From contig PMST01000331.1 of the NCBI GenBank assembly GCA_003168295.1, positions 13,895 through 34,854 of the forward strand: a stretch of DNA of 20,960 nucleotides, written 5' to 3'. This stretch comes from Actinomycetota bacterium. Its GTDB lineage: Bacteria > Actinomycetota > Actinomycetes > Streptosporangiales > Streptosporangiaceae. The notes beneath the pieces were generated by a model. It was not told where the DNA came from. It did not search any database and saw nothing but the letters and a program-made list of their open reading frames with translations. Positions within the stretch are counted from its first letter, which is position 1; each line of letters opens with the position of its first letter. The position numbers and the translations under genes are program-made. This document shows positions 14,587-20,960 of the stretch, in pieces.

Positions 14587-16461
14587 CTACCCGAGCAGCT
14601 GCCGGGCGGCCGCCACGATGTGCTCGGCGCTGATCCCGGCGGCGTCGAGCAGTTCGGCGCTGGTACCGGATCCGGGCATTTCCCTGACGGCGAGGTGGGC
14701 GACCGTCAGCTCGATTCGTCCGTCGCTGGTCAGGGCGTCAATGACAGCGGACCCGAGGCCGCCCTCGGGGTGATGGTCCTCGACCAGTACCAGCCGTCCC
14801 CCGGTGGTGCTGGCGGCCGCCGTCAGGGTGTCGGTGTCGACCGGCTTGACCGAGTACAGGTCGATGACCCGGGCGCTGATGCCCTCATCCTTGAGCTGGT
14901 CCGCCGCGGTGAGGCAGGCGTGCAGGGTCACCCCGGCTCCGATCAGCGTCACCTGATCGTCGTCGGCCTGGCGCAGCACCTTGGACCCGCCGATCGGGAA
15001 GGTCTCGGCGGCGTCGTAGAGCACCGGATAGGCGCCGCGCGTGGTCCGCATGTAGGAGATGCCGGACTGGTCGGCCATGGCCTGGACCAGGGCGGCGGTG
15101 CTGGTGGCGTCGCTGGGGTACAGGACCGTGGAGCCATGGACCGCGCGCAGCATGGCCAGGTCCTCCAGGGCCATCTGGGACGGGCCGTCCGCGCCGATCT
15201 CGACCCCGGCGTGCGAGCCGACGAGGCAGATATTGGCCTGGGAGATGGCCGCCATCCGGATGAAGTCGTAGGCCCGGGTGAAGAATGCCGCGAAGGTGGA
15301 GGCGAACGGCCGGTAGCCGCGAACGCCGACCCCCACCGCCGCCGCGACCAGCTGCTGCTCGGCGATGTACATCTCGAAATACCGCTCGGGGTACGCCTGG
15401 GCGAACTGATCGGCGAAGGTTGAATTGCTCACCTCGCCGTCCATCGCGACCACGTCAGGGCGCACTCCGAGTGCGGCGAGCGCAGCCCCGTATGCCTTGC
15501 GGGTGGCCACCTTCTGGCCGAGGTCGTAGGCCGGCAGCTTAACGTCCGCGCCGTCGGCCGCGGCCGGTACGCGCGTGGCCTTTTCCGGCAGCGGACCGCG
15601 GACGAGCAGGTTACGCTCGCCGCCGAGCTCGATGATGGCGCGTTCGGCCATCTCGTGAGGCAGCGGCTTACCGTGCCAGCCCTCCCTGTCCTCGACCTCG
15701 GAGAAGCCGCGGCCCTTGAGGGTGCGGGCGAGGATGACGGTCGGCTTAGCGACGCTAAGGTCGCCCGCCGCAGCGATGGCCTGGTCGATCGCGGCGACAT
15801 CGTGACCGTCGATAACGAACACCCGGGCGCCGAACGCCGTCGCGCGGCGACTGTAGGCATCCAGGTCCCAGGAGAGATCGGTGGGGCCGCGCTGGCCTAG
15901 CCGGTTCACGTCCACGATGGCGATGAGGTTGGAGAGCTTGTAGTGCGAGGCCTTGTCGAGGGCTTCCCAGATCGACCCCTCGGCCATCTCGCTGTCTCCG
16001 CAAAGGACCCAGACCCGGTAAGGCAATTCGTCCAGGTACTTGCCGGCCAGGGCAACGCCGACGGCGTCCGGCAGGCCCTGCCCGAGGGAGCCGGTGGCCA
16101 CGTCGACCCATGGCAGGACCGGGGTGGGATGACCTTCCAGCCGGGACCCGAAGCGGCGGTAGCCGGTCATCAGCTCCTCGTCGGAGACGACACCGACGGC
16201 CTTGAAAATCGAGTACAGCAGGGGAGAGGCGTGGCCCTTGGAGAAGATGAGGTGGTCGTTGCCCGCCTCCTCCGGGTTGTCCCAGTCGTAGCGCAAGTGT
16301 CGGCTGACGAGGACGGCGAGCAGGTCGGCGGCGGACATGCTCGAGGTCGGATGCCCCGAACCGGCCGAGGTGCTCGAGCGGACGGAGTCAACGCGCAGCT
16401 GCTGAGCGAGCTCGGCGGCGAGCGCCAAGTCGACGTCGGTCATGGTGGATGGGGCGGACAC
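14587..16461 (-). CDS. tkt: transketolase, short animal-like type (624 aa)
   Basis: Thiamine diphosphate enzyme moving two-carbon ketol units in the pentose phosphate pathway. All three domains are present in one chain of 624 residues, close to the human enzyme rather than the longer E. coli type. Visible residues: H37 in GSGHP, H77 in SKGHA, TGSLGQGL near 123-130, the cofactor loop GDSEMAEGSIWEAL (155-168, with D156 and E158) ending in DVNRLGQ, YIAEQ with the catalytic Glu of the middle domain, and GADGPSQMALEDLAMLR, which closely follows the animal sequence. The GTG 16461 start has GGGAGG five bases upstream. It is the last gene of a - strand run of sugar enzymes, 110 bases after the TIM-barrel gene, so it may share their transcript. 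The operon position suggests a role beyond housekeeping, which is inference. Confidence 0.93.
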   Translation of the reverse strand: MSAPSTMTDVDLALAAELAQQLRVDSVRSSTSAGSGHPTSSMSAADLLAVLVSRHLRYDWDNPEEAGNDHLIFSKGHASPLLYSIFKAVGVVSDEELMTGYRRFGSRLEGHPTPVLPWVDVATGSLGQGLPDAVGVALAGKYLDELPYRVWVLCGDSEMAEGSIWEALDKASHYKLSNLIAIVDVNRLGQRGPTDLSWDLDAYSRRATAFGARVFVIDGHDVAAIDQAIAAAGDLSVAKPTVILARTLKGRGFSEVEDREGWHGKPLPHEMAERAIIELGGERNLLVRGPLPEKATRVPAAADGADVKLPAYDLGQKVATRKAYGAALAALGVRPDVVAMDGEVSNSTFADQFAQAYPERYFEMYIAEQQLVAAAVGVGVRGYRPFASTFAAFFTRAYDFIRMAAISQANICLVGSHAGVEIGADGPSQMALEDLAMLRAVHGSTVLYPSDATSTAALVQAMADQSGISYMRTTRGAYPVLYDAAETFPIGGSKVLRQADDDQVTLIGAGVTLHACLTAADQLKDEGISARVIDLYSVKPVDTDTLTAAASTTGGRLVLVEDHHPEGGLGSAVIDALTSDGRIELTVAHLAVREMPGSGTSAELLDAAGISAEHIVAAARQLLG

Positions 16462-16466
16462 GAGTA

Positions 16467-16472
16467 CCTCCC
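16467..16472 (-). promoter_or_regulatory. Shine-Dalgarno before the transketolase GTG start
   Basis: CCTCCC on the + strand is GGGAGG on the coding strand, five bases before GTG 16461. ATG 16443 further in has no comparable site. Confidence 0.75.
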
Positions 16473-16538
16473 AGGCCGCGAGATTTCGGGATTGGTCTCT
16501 AGGAGGAGCGTAACCAGGCTGAGGCTTTCCTTCCCGCC

Positions 16539-16555
16539 GGGGTACCGGTAAACCC
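16539..16555. promoter_or_regulatory. palindromic element upstream of transketolase
   Basis: The 8-bp palindrome TACCGGTA (16543-16550) is flanked by GGGG on the left and AACCC on the right, so arms extend with a two-base offset. It sits in the 110-bp gap between the TIM-barrel gene and transketolase. It could be an operator or a weak transcript hairpin; evidence is slight. Confidence 0.3.
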
Positions 16556-16571
16556 GGGGAACGCAGAGTGT

Positions 16572-17402
16572 TTACCGCCAGGAGATCGCGAGTTCGTTCA
16601 GGATGGATTTAAGAGCCCGTGACGCCCGCGCGAACCCTTCCGGGCCGCTGAAGCCGCCGTAGCGTCCGGCCTGCGCCAGGTGCGGCTCGAGCGATACGAA
16701 GCCCTCGAACCCCGAGTCCCGCAGCGCGGCCAGCGTCGGCCGTACCTGCCCGTCGCCTTGTCCCGCGGGCACGACCTCGCCCGTCGTCGCCAGCGCGTCT
16801 TTGACCTGCAGGTAAACCAGGTACGGCCGGAGCGGGCCATAGCCTTGCGAAAAGGGCCTGACGCCGCACTGGACGAAATTCGCCGCGTCGAACGTCGCCC
16901 GCAAAGCGGGGGAGTCCACCGCGGTGATCAGGTCGCGGCAGCGGTCCGGCGTGTCGCCGTAGATCTGTTTCTCGTTCTCGTGGGCCAGGACCAGGCCGCG
17001 CTCGGACGCGATCTGGGCCAGCGCCGCCATCCGGTCGATGACCTGCTCGCGGTGCTGCTCGGGCGGCTCGCCCGGCGGGATGAAGAAGGAGAACACGCGC
17101 ACGATCGCGGTGCCGACTTCGCCGGCGATATCGGCAATCCGCCGCATCCTGTCCAGCTCCGGGCCGAGCGGCGCTTCCAGCGGGATCTTGCCGATGGGCG
17201 AGCCGATCGCGGATACCCGCACCCCGGCGCGGTCCAGCGCGCCGCGGAACGCGCTGAGCTGCCCGGCGGTGAAGTCGGCCACGTTCACCGACCACGCGCT
17301 GCGCAACTCGAGGTGCGTGATCGACTCGGCGGCGAGGGTCGAGAGCTGCTCGTCCGGGTCAGGGGAGATCTCGTCCGCAAAGCCGGACAGCACGACGGTC
17401 AT
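16572..17402 (-). CDS. TIM-barrel sugar isomerase/epimerase-family enzyme (276 aa)
   Basis: Member of the xylose isomerase-like (AP endonuclease 2) TIM-barrel family, which isomerises, epimerises, eliminates or hydrates sugars and inosose, usually with a divalent metal. Motifs in order: LSGFADEISPD at the first strand, THLELRSAWSVNV, SAIGSPIGKIPL, VLAHENEKQIYGDTP with a metal-ligand Glu, ATFDAANF with Asp, YLVYLQVKDA (Gln where relatives have His), VPAGQGDG and FVSLEPHL with the closing Glu. ATG 17402 overlaps the stop of the upstream dehydrogenase gene as ATGA, so translation is coupled. No signal peptide. The exact reaction cannot be told; IolE/IolI-like and elimination/hydration enzymes share this fold. 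Confidence 0.85.
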   Translation of the reverse strand: MTVVLSGFADEISPDPDEQLSTLAAESITHLELRSAWSVNVADFTAGQLSAFRGALDRAGVRVSAIGSPIGKIPLEAPLGPELDRMRRIADIAGEVGTAIVRVFSFFIPPGEPPEQHREQVIDRMAALAQIASERGLVLAHENEKQIYGDTPDRCRDLITAVDSPALRATFDAANFVQCGVRPFSQGYGPLRPYLVYLQVKDALATTGEVVPAGQGDGQVRPTLAALRDSGFEGFVSLEPHLAQAGRYGGFSGPEGFARASRALKSILNELAISWR

Positions 17403-18451
17403 GAGCGCAGCCGCACGGTGCGGCCGGAGCGGGAGGACTCGTAGACGGCGCAGACGATCTCGAGCGCGGCCCGGCCGGCCTCGCCGTCGACCGCGGGCGG
17501 GCGCCCTTCGTCGATCGCCGCGAGCAGGTCGGCGAGTTGCGCGGCGTGGCCGGACACGTCGAGGGCCGCTGGGTCAGCCGCCGCCCCCGGCCCCGTCTCC
17601 GGCTGCGGTCCGCCGTCCGTTGGCTGCGGTCCGCCGTCCGCGGCCTGCGCGCCGTCCCCGAACACGCGGCTGACGAGCCGTCCGTCCTCGATGATCACGG
17701 TGCCCCCGGTGCCGGTGATCTCCAGCCGCTGGGGGAAGCCGGGGAAGACGGCGGTGCTGGACACGATGGTGCCGACGGCGCCCGAGGTGAACCTGACGAT
17801 GGCGAGGGAGGTGTCCTCGACCTCGATCTGGTGAGCCTGCGTCGTGCAGACCGCGGTGACCTCGGCGACCGGTCCCATCAGCCAGCGGAGCAGGTCGACG
17901 TAGTGGACGCCCTGGTTCAGCAGCGAGCCGCCGTCCATGGCCCAGGTACCGCGCCACCCGGCGCTGTCGTAGTAAGACTGGCCGCGGTACCACTTGGTCC
18001 TGGCCTCACCGAGCACGAGGCGGCCCAGGGCGCCCTCGTCGATCAGCCGCTTGGCCTCGATCAGCCCCGGGTCGAACCGGTGCTGCGATATCACGGTCAG
18101 CGCCACGCCGGCCATGCGTGCCGCCCCGATGAGACGGTCGGCGGCTTCCAGGGTGACATCGACCGGCTTTTCCACCGCCAGGTGCTTGCCCGCCTTGACC
18201 GCCTGCATGCCGACCTCGGCGTGCAGGCCGCTTGGCACGCAGACGCACACCACGTCGACATCGCCCCGGGCCAGCAGCGCGTCGAGATCGCGCTCGGCCG
18301 TACCGCCGCGGCTGGCGGCGAAGACCGCGGCGGCGTCCGCGTCCACGTCGGTGACGGCGACCAGCCGGGCGCCGGGCAAGGTCGCGATGGCGTCGGCGTG
18401 CATGGCCGCGATGATCCCGGTCCCGACGATGCCGAAGCCGCGCGGAGTCAC
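17399..18451 (-). CDS. Gfo/Idh/MocA-family dehydrogenase (350 aa)
   Basis: NAD(P)-dependent sugar or cyclitol oxidoreductase. The Rossmann fold starts at FGIVGTGIIAAMHADAI (residues 6-22); EKP at 94-96 carries the usual catalytic Lys95; the C-terminal sheet domain has GTWAMDGGSLLNQGVHYVDL with H183, as in family members acting on sugar C2, C3 or inositol hydroxyls. An unusual Gly/Pro/Gln/Ala-rich insert near 266-292 contains a 7-residue repeat. The open frame runs about 100 residues farther upstream, but that is antisense shadow over the neighbouring gene. GTG 18451 overlaps the upstream stop as GTGA and has GGAG nine bases before it. Flanked on both sides by TIM-barrel enzymes in a tightly coupled operon, it probably supplies them with an oxidised sugar (inference). 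Confidence 0.88.
   Translation of the reverse strand: MTPRGFGIVGTGIIAAMHADAIATLPGARLVAVTDVDADAAAVFAASRGGTAERDLDALLARGDVDVVCVCVPSGLHAEVGMQAVKAGKHLAVEKPVDVTLEAADRLIGAARMAGVALTVISQHRFDPGLIEAKRLIDEGALGRLVLGEARTKWYRGQSYYDSAGWRGTWAMDGGSLLNQGVHYVDLLRWLMGPVAEVTAVCTTQAHQIEVEDTSLAIVRFTSGAVGTIVSSTAVFPGFPQRLEITGTGGTVIIEDGRLVSRVFGDGAQAADGGPQPTDGGPQPETGPGAAADPAALDVSGHAAQLADLLAAIDEGRPPAVDGEAGRAALEIVCAVYESSRSGRTVRLRS
17601..17640 (-). repeat. 21-bp tandem repeat in the dehydrogenase insert
   Basis: A 19-bp sequence at 17601-17619 recurs exactly at 17622-17640, a period of 21 bp. It is in frame and encodes two copies of a DGGPQP-containing 7-residue unit in a low-complexity loop not expected in the family. 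Confidence 0.7.
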
Positions 18452-19254
18452 GGGAGCGGCTCCAGCCACTTGGTGAGCAGTTCTAGGTGCTGAGGCAGCG
18501 CGACCTGCGGTTCTTCGATTTCCCGGTGCCAGTGCTTCTCCCATTCGACCGAGATCCAGTGCCGGTAACCACCGGCCGCCAGCAGCGTGAGCATGTCGGC
18601 GACCGGCACCTCGCCCGCACCGAGCAGCACCAGCTGCCAGTGGCCGCCGGCCGTCCGCCTGGCGTCCTTGACCTGCGCGAGCAGGATACGCGGACCGAGG
18701 TTCGCGTAGACCTGTTCCGGTCGTTCGCCCATCCGGTGCGGATGATGGCTGTCCCACACCGCGCCGACCCAGCGCGGGTCGGCTAGGGCCAGCAACTCGG
18801 CCACGGCCGCAGACGCTGAGAAGGCATCGTGGGTTTCCACGCCGATGGCGACACCGAGCCGTTCGGCGAGCGGCCCGGCGGCCTCGAGTACCCGCGCCGC
18901 GTTTGCGAGCTGTTCCCGGCGGGCGGGGCGGTCCGCGGCCAGCGCGCCCCCGAACACGCGTACCAGCGGGGATTCCCAGTCGCTGGCCAGCTCGAGGAAC
19001 CGGCGCAGTTCGGGACCTGGATCGTCACCGGTGAGGCGGATCGAGCTGTCCACCGCGACGACGGGCAGGCCGGTGAGGGTCCGCTTGACCCGGGTACGGT
19101 CGGCGGCGGGCATCGACGGGTCGATGAGCTCGCCGTCGATGAGCCGGAGTTCGATGCCGCCATAGCCCCACCGGCGCCCGAGCGAGGCGGCCGAGGCCAG
19201 CGTGGCATCCGGGAAGGCCAGGGTGCTGAAGGCGATGCGCGACGAGGCGCTCAT
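18448..19254 (-). CDS. TIM-barrel sugar isomerase/epimerase-family enzyme, second paralogue (268 aa)
   Basis: Another xylose isomerase-like TIM-barrel protein, only distantly similar by eye to the 276-aa one encoded two genes downstream. Motifs: IAFSTLAFPDATL, YGGIELRLIDGELID, VAIGVETHDAFS with a metal-ligand Glu, VGAVWDSHHPHRMGE with Asp and His, ILLAQVKDARR, and HWISVEWEKHWH with the last Glu. The ligand set looks complete, so it should be an active metal enzyme on a sugar or sugar acid. ATG 19254 has GGGGAG nine bases before it. Its stop overlaps the dehydrogenase start (GTGA). It is first of the enzyme genes after the binding-protein gene, from which a strong hairpin separates it. Confidence 0.84.
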   Translation of the reverse strand: MSASSRIAFSTLAFPDATLASAASLGRRWGYGGIELRLIDGELIDPSMPAADRTRVKRTLTGLPVVAVDSSIRLTGDDPGPELRRFLELASDWESPLVRVFGGALAADRPARREQLANAARVLEAAGPLAERLGVAIGVETHDAFSASAAVAELLALADPRWVGAVWDSHHPHRMGERPEQVYANLGPRILLAQVKDARRTAGGHWQLVLLGAGEVPVADMLTLLAAGGYRHWISVEWEKHWHREIEEPQVALPQHLELLTKWLEPLP

Positions 19255-19329
19255 CGGCTGATGCTCCCCTTGATGACGAGCCGGGCTGGCGTGATGGTGA
19301 TTCTTGGTCGAAGGGGTCTGTCTGGGTAG

Positions 19330-19365
19330 GGCCCGCCCCCGGTGGGGGGGTACCGAGGGCGGGCC
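19330..19365 (-). terminator. strong hairpin after the solute-binding protein gene
   Basis: GGCCCGCCC (19330-19338) pairs with GGGCGGGCC (19357-19365); CGGT (19340-19343) pairs with ACCG (19352-19355) after one C/A mismatch, leaving an 8-base G-rich loop. No T-run follows. It lies 24 bases past the binding-protein stop, so it could end that transcript or partly attenuate it and lower expression of the enzyme genes behind it. Confidence 0.65.
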
Positions 19366-19388
19366 GGCTTAGTGCCCCAGAAAGGAGC

Positions 19389-20960
19389 TTAGCCCTGCGG
19401 AACCAGGTGCAGGATAACAACTTCGTCGGTTCCGGAGCCGGGACCGTTGTTTGTCCCGGACGGCTGGCCCGTCTCGTAGGGATTCTGCTGGGTCGGCCAG
19501 CCGGAGTAGTTCTGCGAGTTGTACTCGAACCACTCCGACGCGGTCGTGGTCGGGATGATCGGCAGGTTCGCGGCCACGTACTTCGCGATCGGCGCCAGCG
19601 CCGCGGCCTGCGCCGTGGTCGTCGCCGCTCCGGCCAGAGTGGCCAGCTCGGCGTTGATCGCCGGGTCGTTCAGCCGTTCGAAGTCACCCGTCGCGGCGTT
19701 GCCGGTGGCCAGCGAGCTGTCCAGCCAGCCGTCGTACATGTTGTACGGGGTCAGGCCGCCGTTTGACCAGTGCGAGGTCAGCTGGAAGTTACCGTCGGCG
19801 ACGTCCTCGTTCCAGGCGTCGGTCGACTGGCCCACGAACGTCGCGTCGATGCCGGCCGCCCGCAGTTCCTGCGCGACCAGGGCGTCGTCCTGAGCGTAGT
19901 CCGTGTACGCAGACGGGTCGGTGACCGCGATCGTGACGCTCTTGCCGCCCTTGGAGAAGAAGCCGTTGCTGCCCAGCGTGTAGCCCGCCTTCTCAAGTAC
20001 CTGCTTGGCGGCGGCCGCGTTGGCCGTGGCGGAGACGGTCATGTTCGCGACCGGCGCGCTCCAGGCGCTGAACGTCGGCAGGGTCAGGCCGGTGGCGTTG
20101 AGGACCGGGTCCTCCAGGCCAGCCTCGCCTTCTGAGGCGATGACGCTGCGGTTGATGGCCAGGCTGATGGCCTGCCGCACGGCCAGCTGGTTGGTGGGCC
20201 ACTTGTTCAGGTTCGGCATCAGGCTATTGGTGCCGCCGGGTGCCTCCCAGTAGTGGTGGGTGGTCGGGGAGGTGTCCACGAAGCTCTTCTGCAGACCGGG
20301 GATGAAGTTCCCGGTCCAGTCGATCTGCCCGGAGAACAGTGCGCTGAGCGCGCCGGTGTTGGAGGTGTAGACCGGAAAGAAGACCTTCGGGACCTTAACC
20401 GAAGACGCCTGCCAGTAGTCCGGGTTCTTCACCAGCGTGAAACCCTGCGGCGTGAAGCTGCCCAGCTTGTAGGGGCCGGTGCCGACCGGGGTCGCGTCCG
20501 CGAAGGTCGTCGGGCTGCCGGCCTTGCTCCAGATCGCCTGCGGCACGATCGCGGTGCCGGCGATCTCTTCCAGGTTGGTGTACTGGGCGGTCGGGAACGT
20601 GAGCGTGACCGTGTTGCCCGATGTACTCACGCTGGAGATCTTCAGGCCGTCGATGTTGACCGCCGCGTTGCTTTTCACCAGGTTAAAGGTGTAGGCCACG
20701 TCCGCCGGGGTGAACGGCGTGCCGTTGTTCCACTTCACGCCCTGGCGGATCGTGAAGGCGAGCGTCTTGCCGCCGTTCGACCACGCGTAGGACGTGGCCA
20801 GCCACGGGTAGTACTTCGGCGGCGCGGCCAGGTCGAACTGGATCAGCGGCTCATAGATGAGCCCCGTGGCACCCATGCCCCAGGGGGCAGCGGTGGTAGC
20901 GAATGGGTTGAAATCCTGGGTGATGGCGGTCTCCGGGGAGCTCTCCATGACCAGGGTCTT
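19389..20960 (-). CDS. ABC transporter solute-binding protein, family 5; N-terminus outside window
   Basis: Extracellular binding protein of the DppA/OppA (SBP_bac_5) family, binding peptides, oligosaccharides or other solutes. The frame stays open through the last base of the window, so the signal peptide and start are not seen; about 520 residues are visible. Family marks: TLVMESSPETAITQDFNPF at the front, GLIYEPLIQFD, LAFTIRQGVKWNNGTPFTPA, VGTGPYKLGSF followed by VKNPDYWQ, and LAVRQAISLAINR. Wording near the front (ITQDFNPF, MGATGLIYEPL) recalls the branch that includes oligosaccharide-binding members such as Thermotoga cellobiose-binding protein, which would fit the sugar enzymes downstream; this is inference. 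Permease and ATPase genes are not between it and the enzymes and may lie upstream, out of view. Confidence 0.9.
   Translation of the reverse strand, partial: KTLVMESSPETAITQDFNPFATTAAPWGMGATGLIYEPLIQFDLAAPPKYYPWLATSYAWSNGGKTLAFTIRQGVKWNNGTPFTPADVAYTFNLVKSNAAVNIDGLKISSVSTSGNTVTLTFPTAQYTNLEEIAGTAIVPQAIWSKAGSPTTFADATPVGTGPYKLGSFTPQGFTLVKNPDYWQASSVKVPKVFFPVYTSNTGALSALFSGQIDWTGNFIPGLQKSFVDTSPTTHHYWEAPGGTNSLMPNLNKWPTNQLAVRQAISLAINRSVIASEGEAGLEDPVLNATGLTLPTFSAWSAPVANMTVSATANAAAAKQVLEKAGYTLGSNGFFSKGGKSVTIAVTDPSAYTDYAQDDALVAQELRAAGIDATFVGQSTDAWNEDVADGNFQLTSHWSNGGLTPYNMYDGWLDSSLATGNAATGDFERLNDPAINAELATLAGAATTTAQAAALAPIAKYVAANLPIIPTTTASEWFEYNSQNYSGWPTQQNPYETGQPSGTNNGPGSGTDEVVILHLVPQG

Noticed and set aside
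18452..18757. 102-codon upstream extension of the dehydrogenase
   Set aside because: It lies out of frame within the well-supported TIM-barrel gene on the same strand, while GTG 18451 begins directly before the Rossmann motif and overlaps the upstream stop.
11763..20960. Sulfoquinovose or sulfo-transketolase pathway, suggested by a sulfonate-type importer next to transketolase
   Set aside because: The two gene sets are convergent, and I see no sulfoquinovosidase, sulfosugar isomerase, kinase or sulfonate-lyase gene. The importer substrate is not known.

Overview
The window is a gene-dense, very GC-rich stretch with strong G/C bias at third codon positions, frequent GTG/TTG starts, many SD sequences of the AGGAGG type and stop/start overlaps. 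This is typical of a filamentous or soil actinobacterium (Actinomycetes). I cannot name the genus from the sequence alone. Fifteen genes fill almost all of it. No gap exceeds about 200 bases, and I see no rRNA, tRNA, CRISPR array, insertion sequence or phage gene.

Layout. (1) 1-1681: the 3' part of an ABC-F ribosome-associated ATPase, cut by the window edge, then a 74-aa helix-turn-helix protein behind an AT-rich leader with small repeated and palindromic sites. The last third of the ABC-F gene has clearly lower GC3 than the rest. (2) 1818-8293: three ABC exporter half-transporters. One is on the + strand. The other two overlap on the - strand, look like a heterodimer, and are divergent from a TetR-family regulator. 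A perfect 16-bp palindrome lies between the regulator and the pair and is the likely operator. (3) 8310-11561: a sulfotransferase-like protein, a GH15 glucoamylase/trehalase-type hydrolase, and a small divergent lipoprotein. (4) 11763-14567: a complete SsuABC/TauABC-type importer (lipoprotein binding protein, ATPase, permease), preceded by three 11-bp direct repeats next to a TATAAT box. (5) 14587-20960 on the - strand: a family 5 solute-binding protein cut by the window edge, a strong hairpin, then two TIM-barrel isomerase/epimerase-family enzymes flanking a Gfo/Idh/MocA dehydrogenase, and a transketolase of the short, animal-like type.

How they work together. Region 2 reads as drug or peptide efflux under TetR control. 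Region 4 is uptake of a small sulfonate or related anion. Region 5 reads as uptake and oxidation of an unusual sugar or glycoside feeding the pentose phosphate pathway. The dehydrogenase plus two TIM-barrel enzymes is the protein set known from oxidation/elimination/hydration routes such as levoglucosan or 3-keto-glycoside breakdown. That is the most interesting functional hypothesis here, but it is inference. I did not find a wholly unknown type of system.
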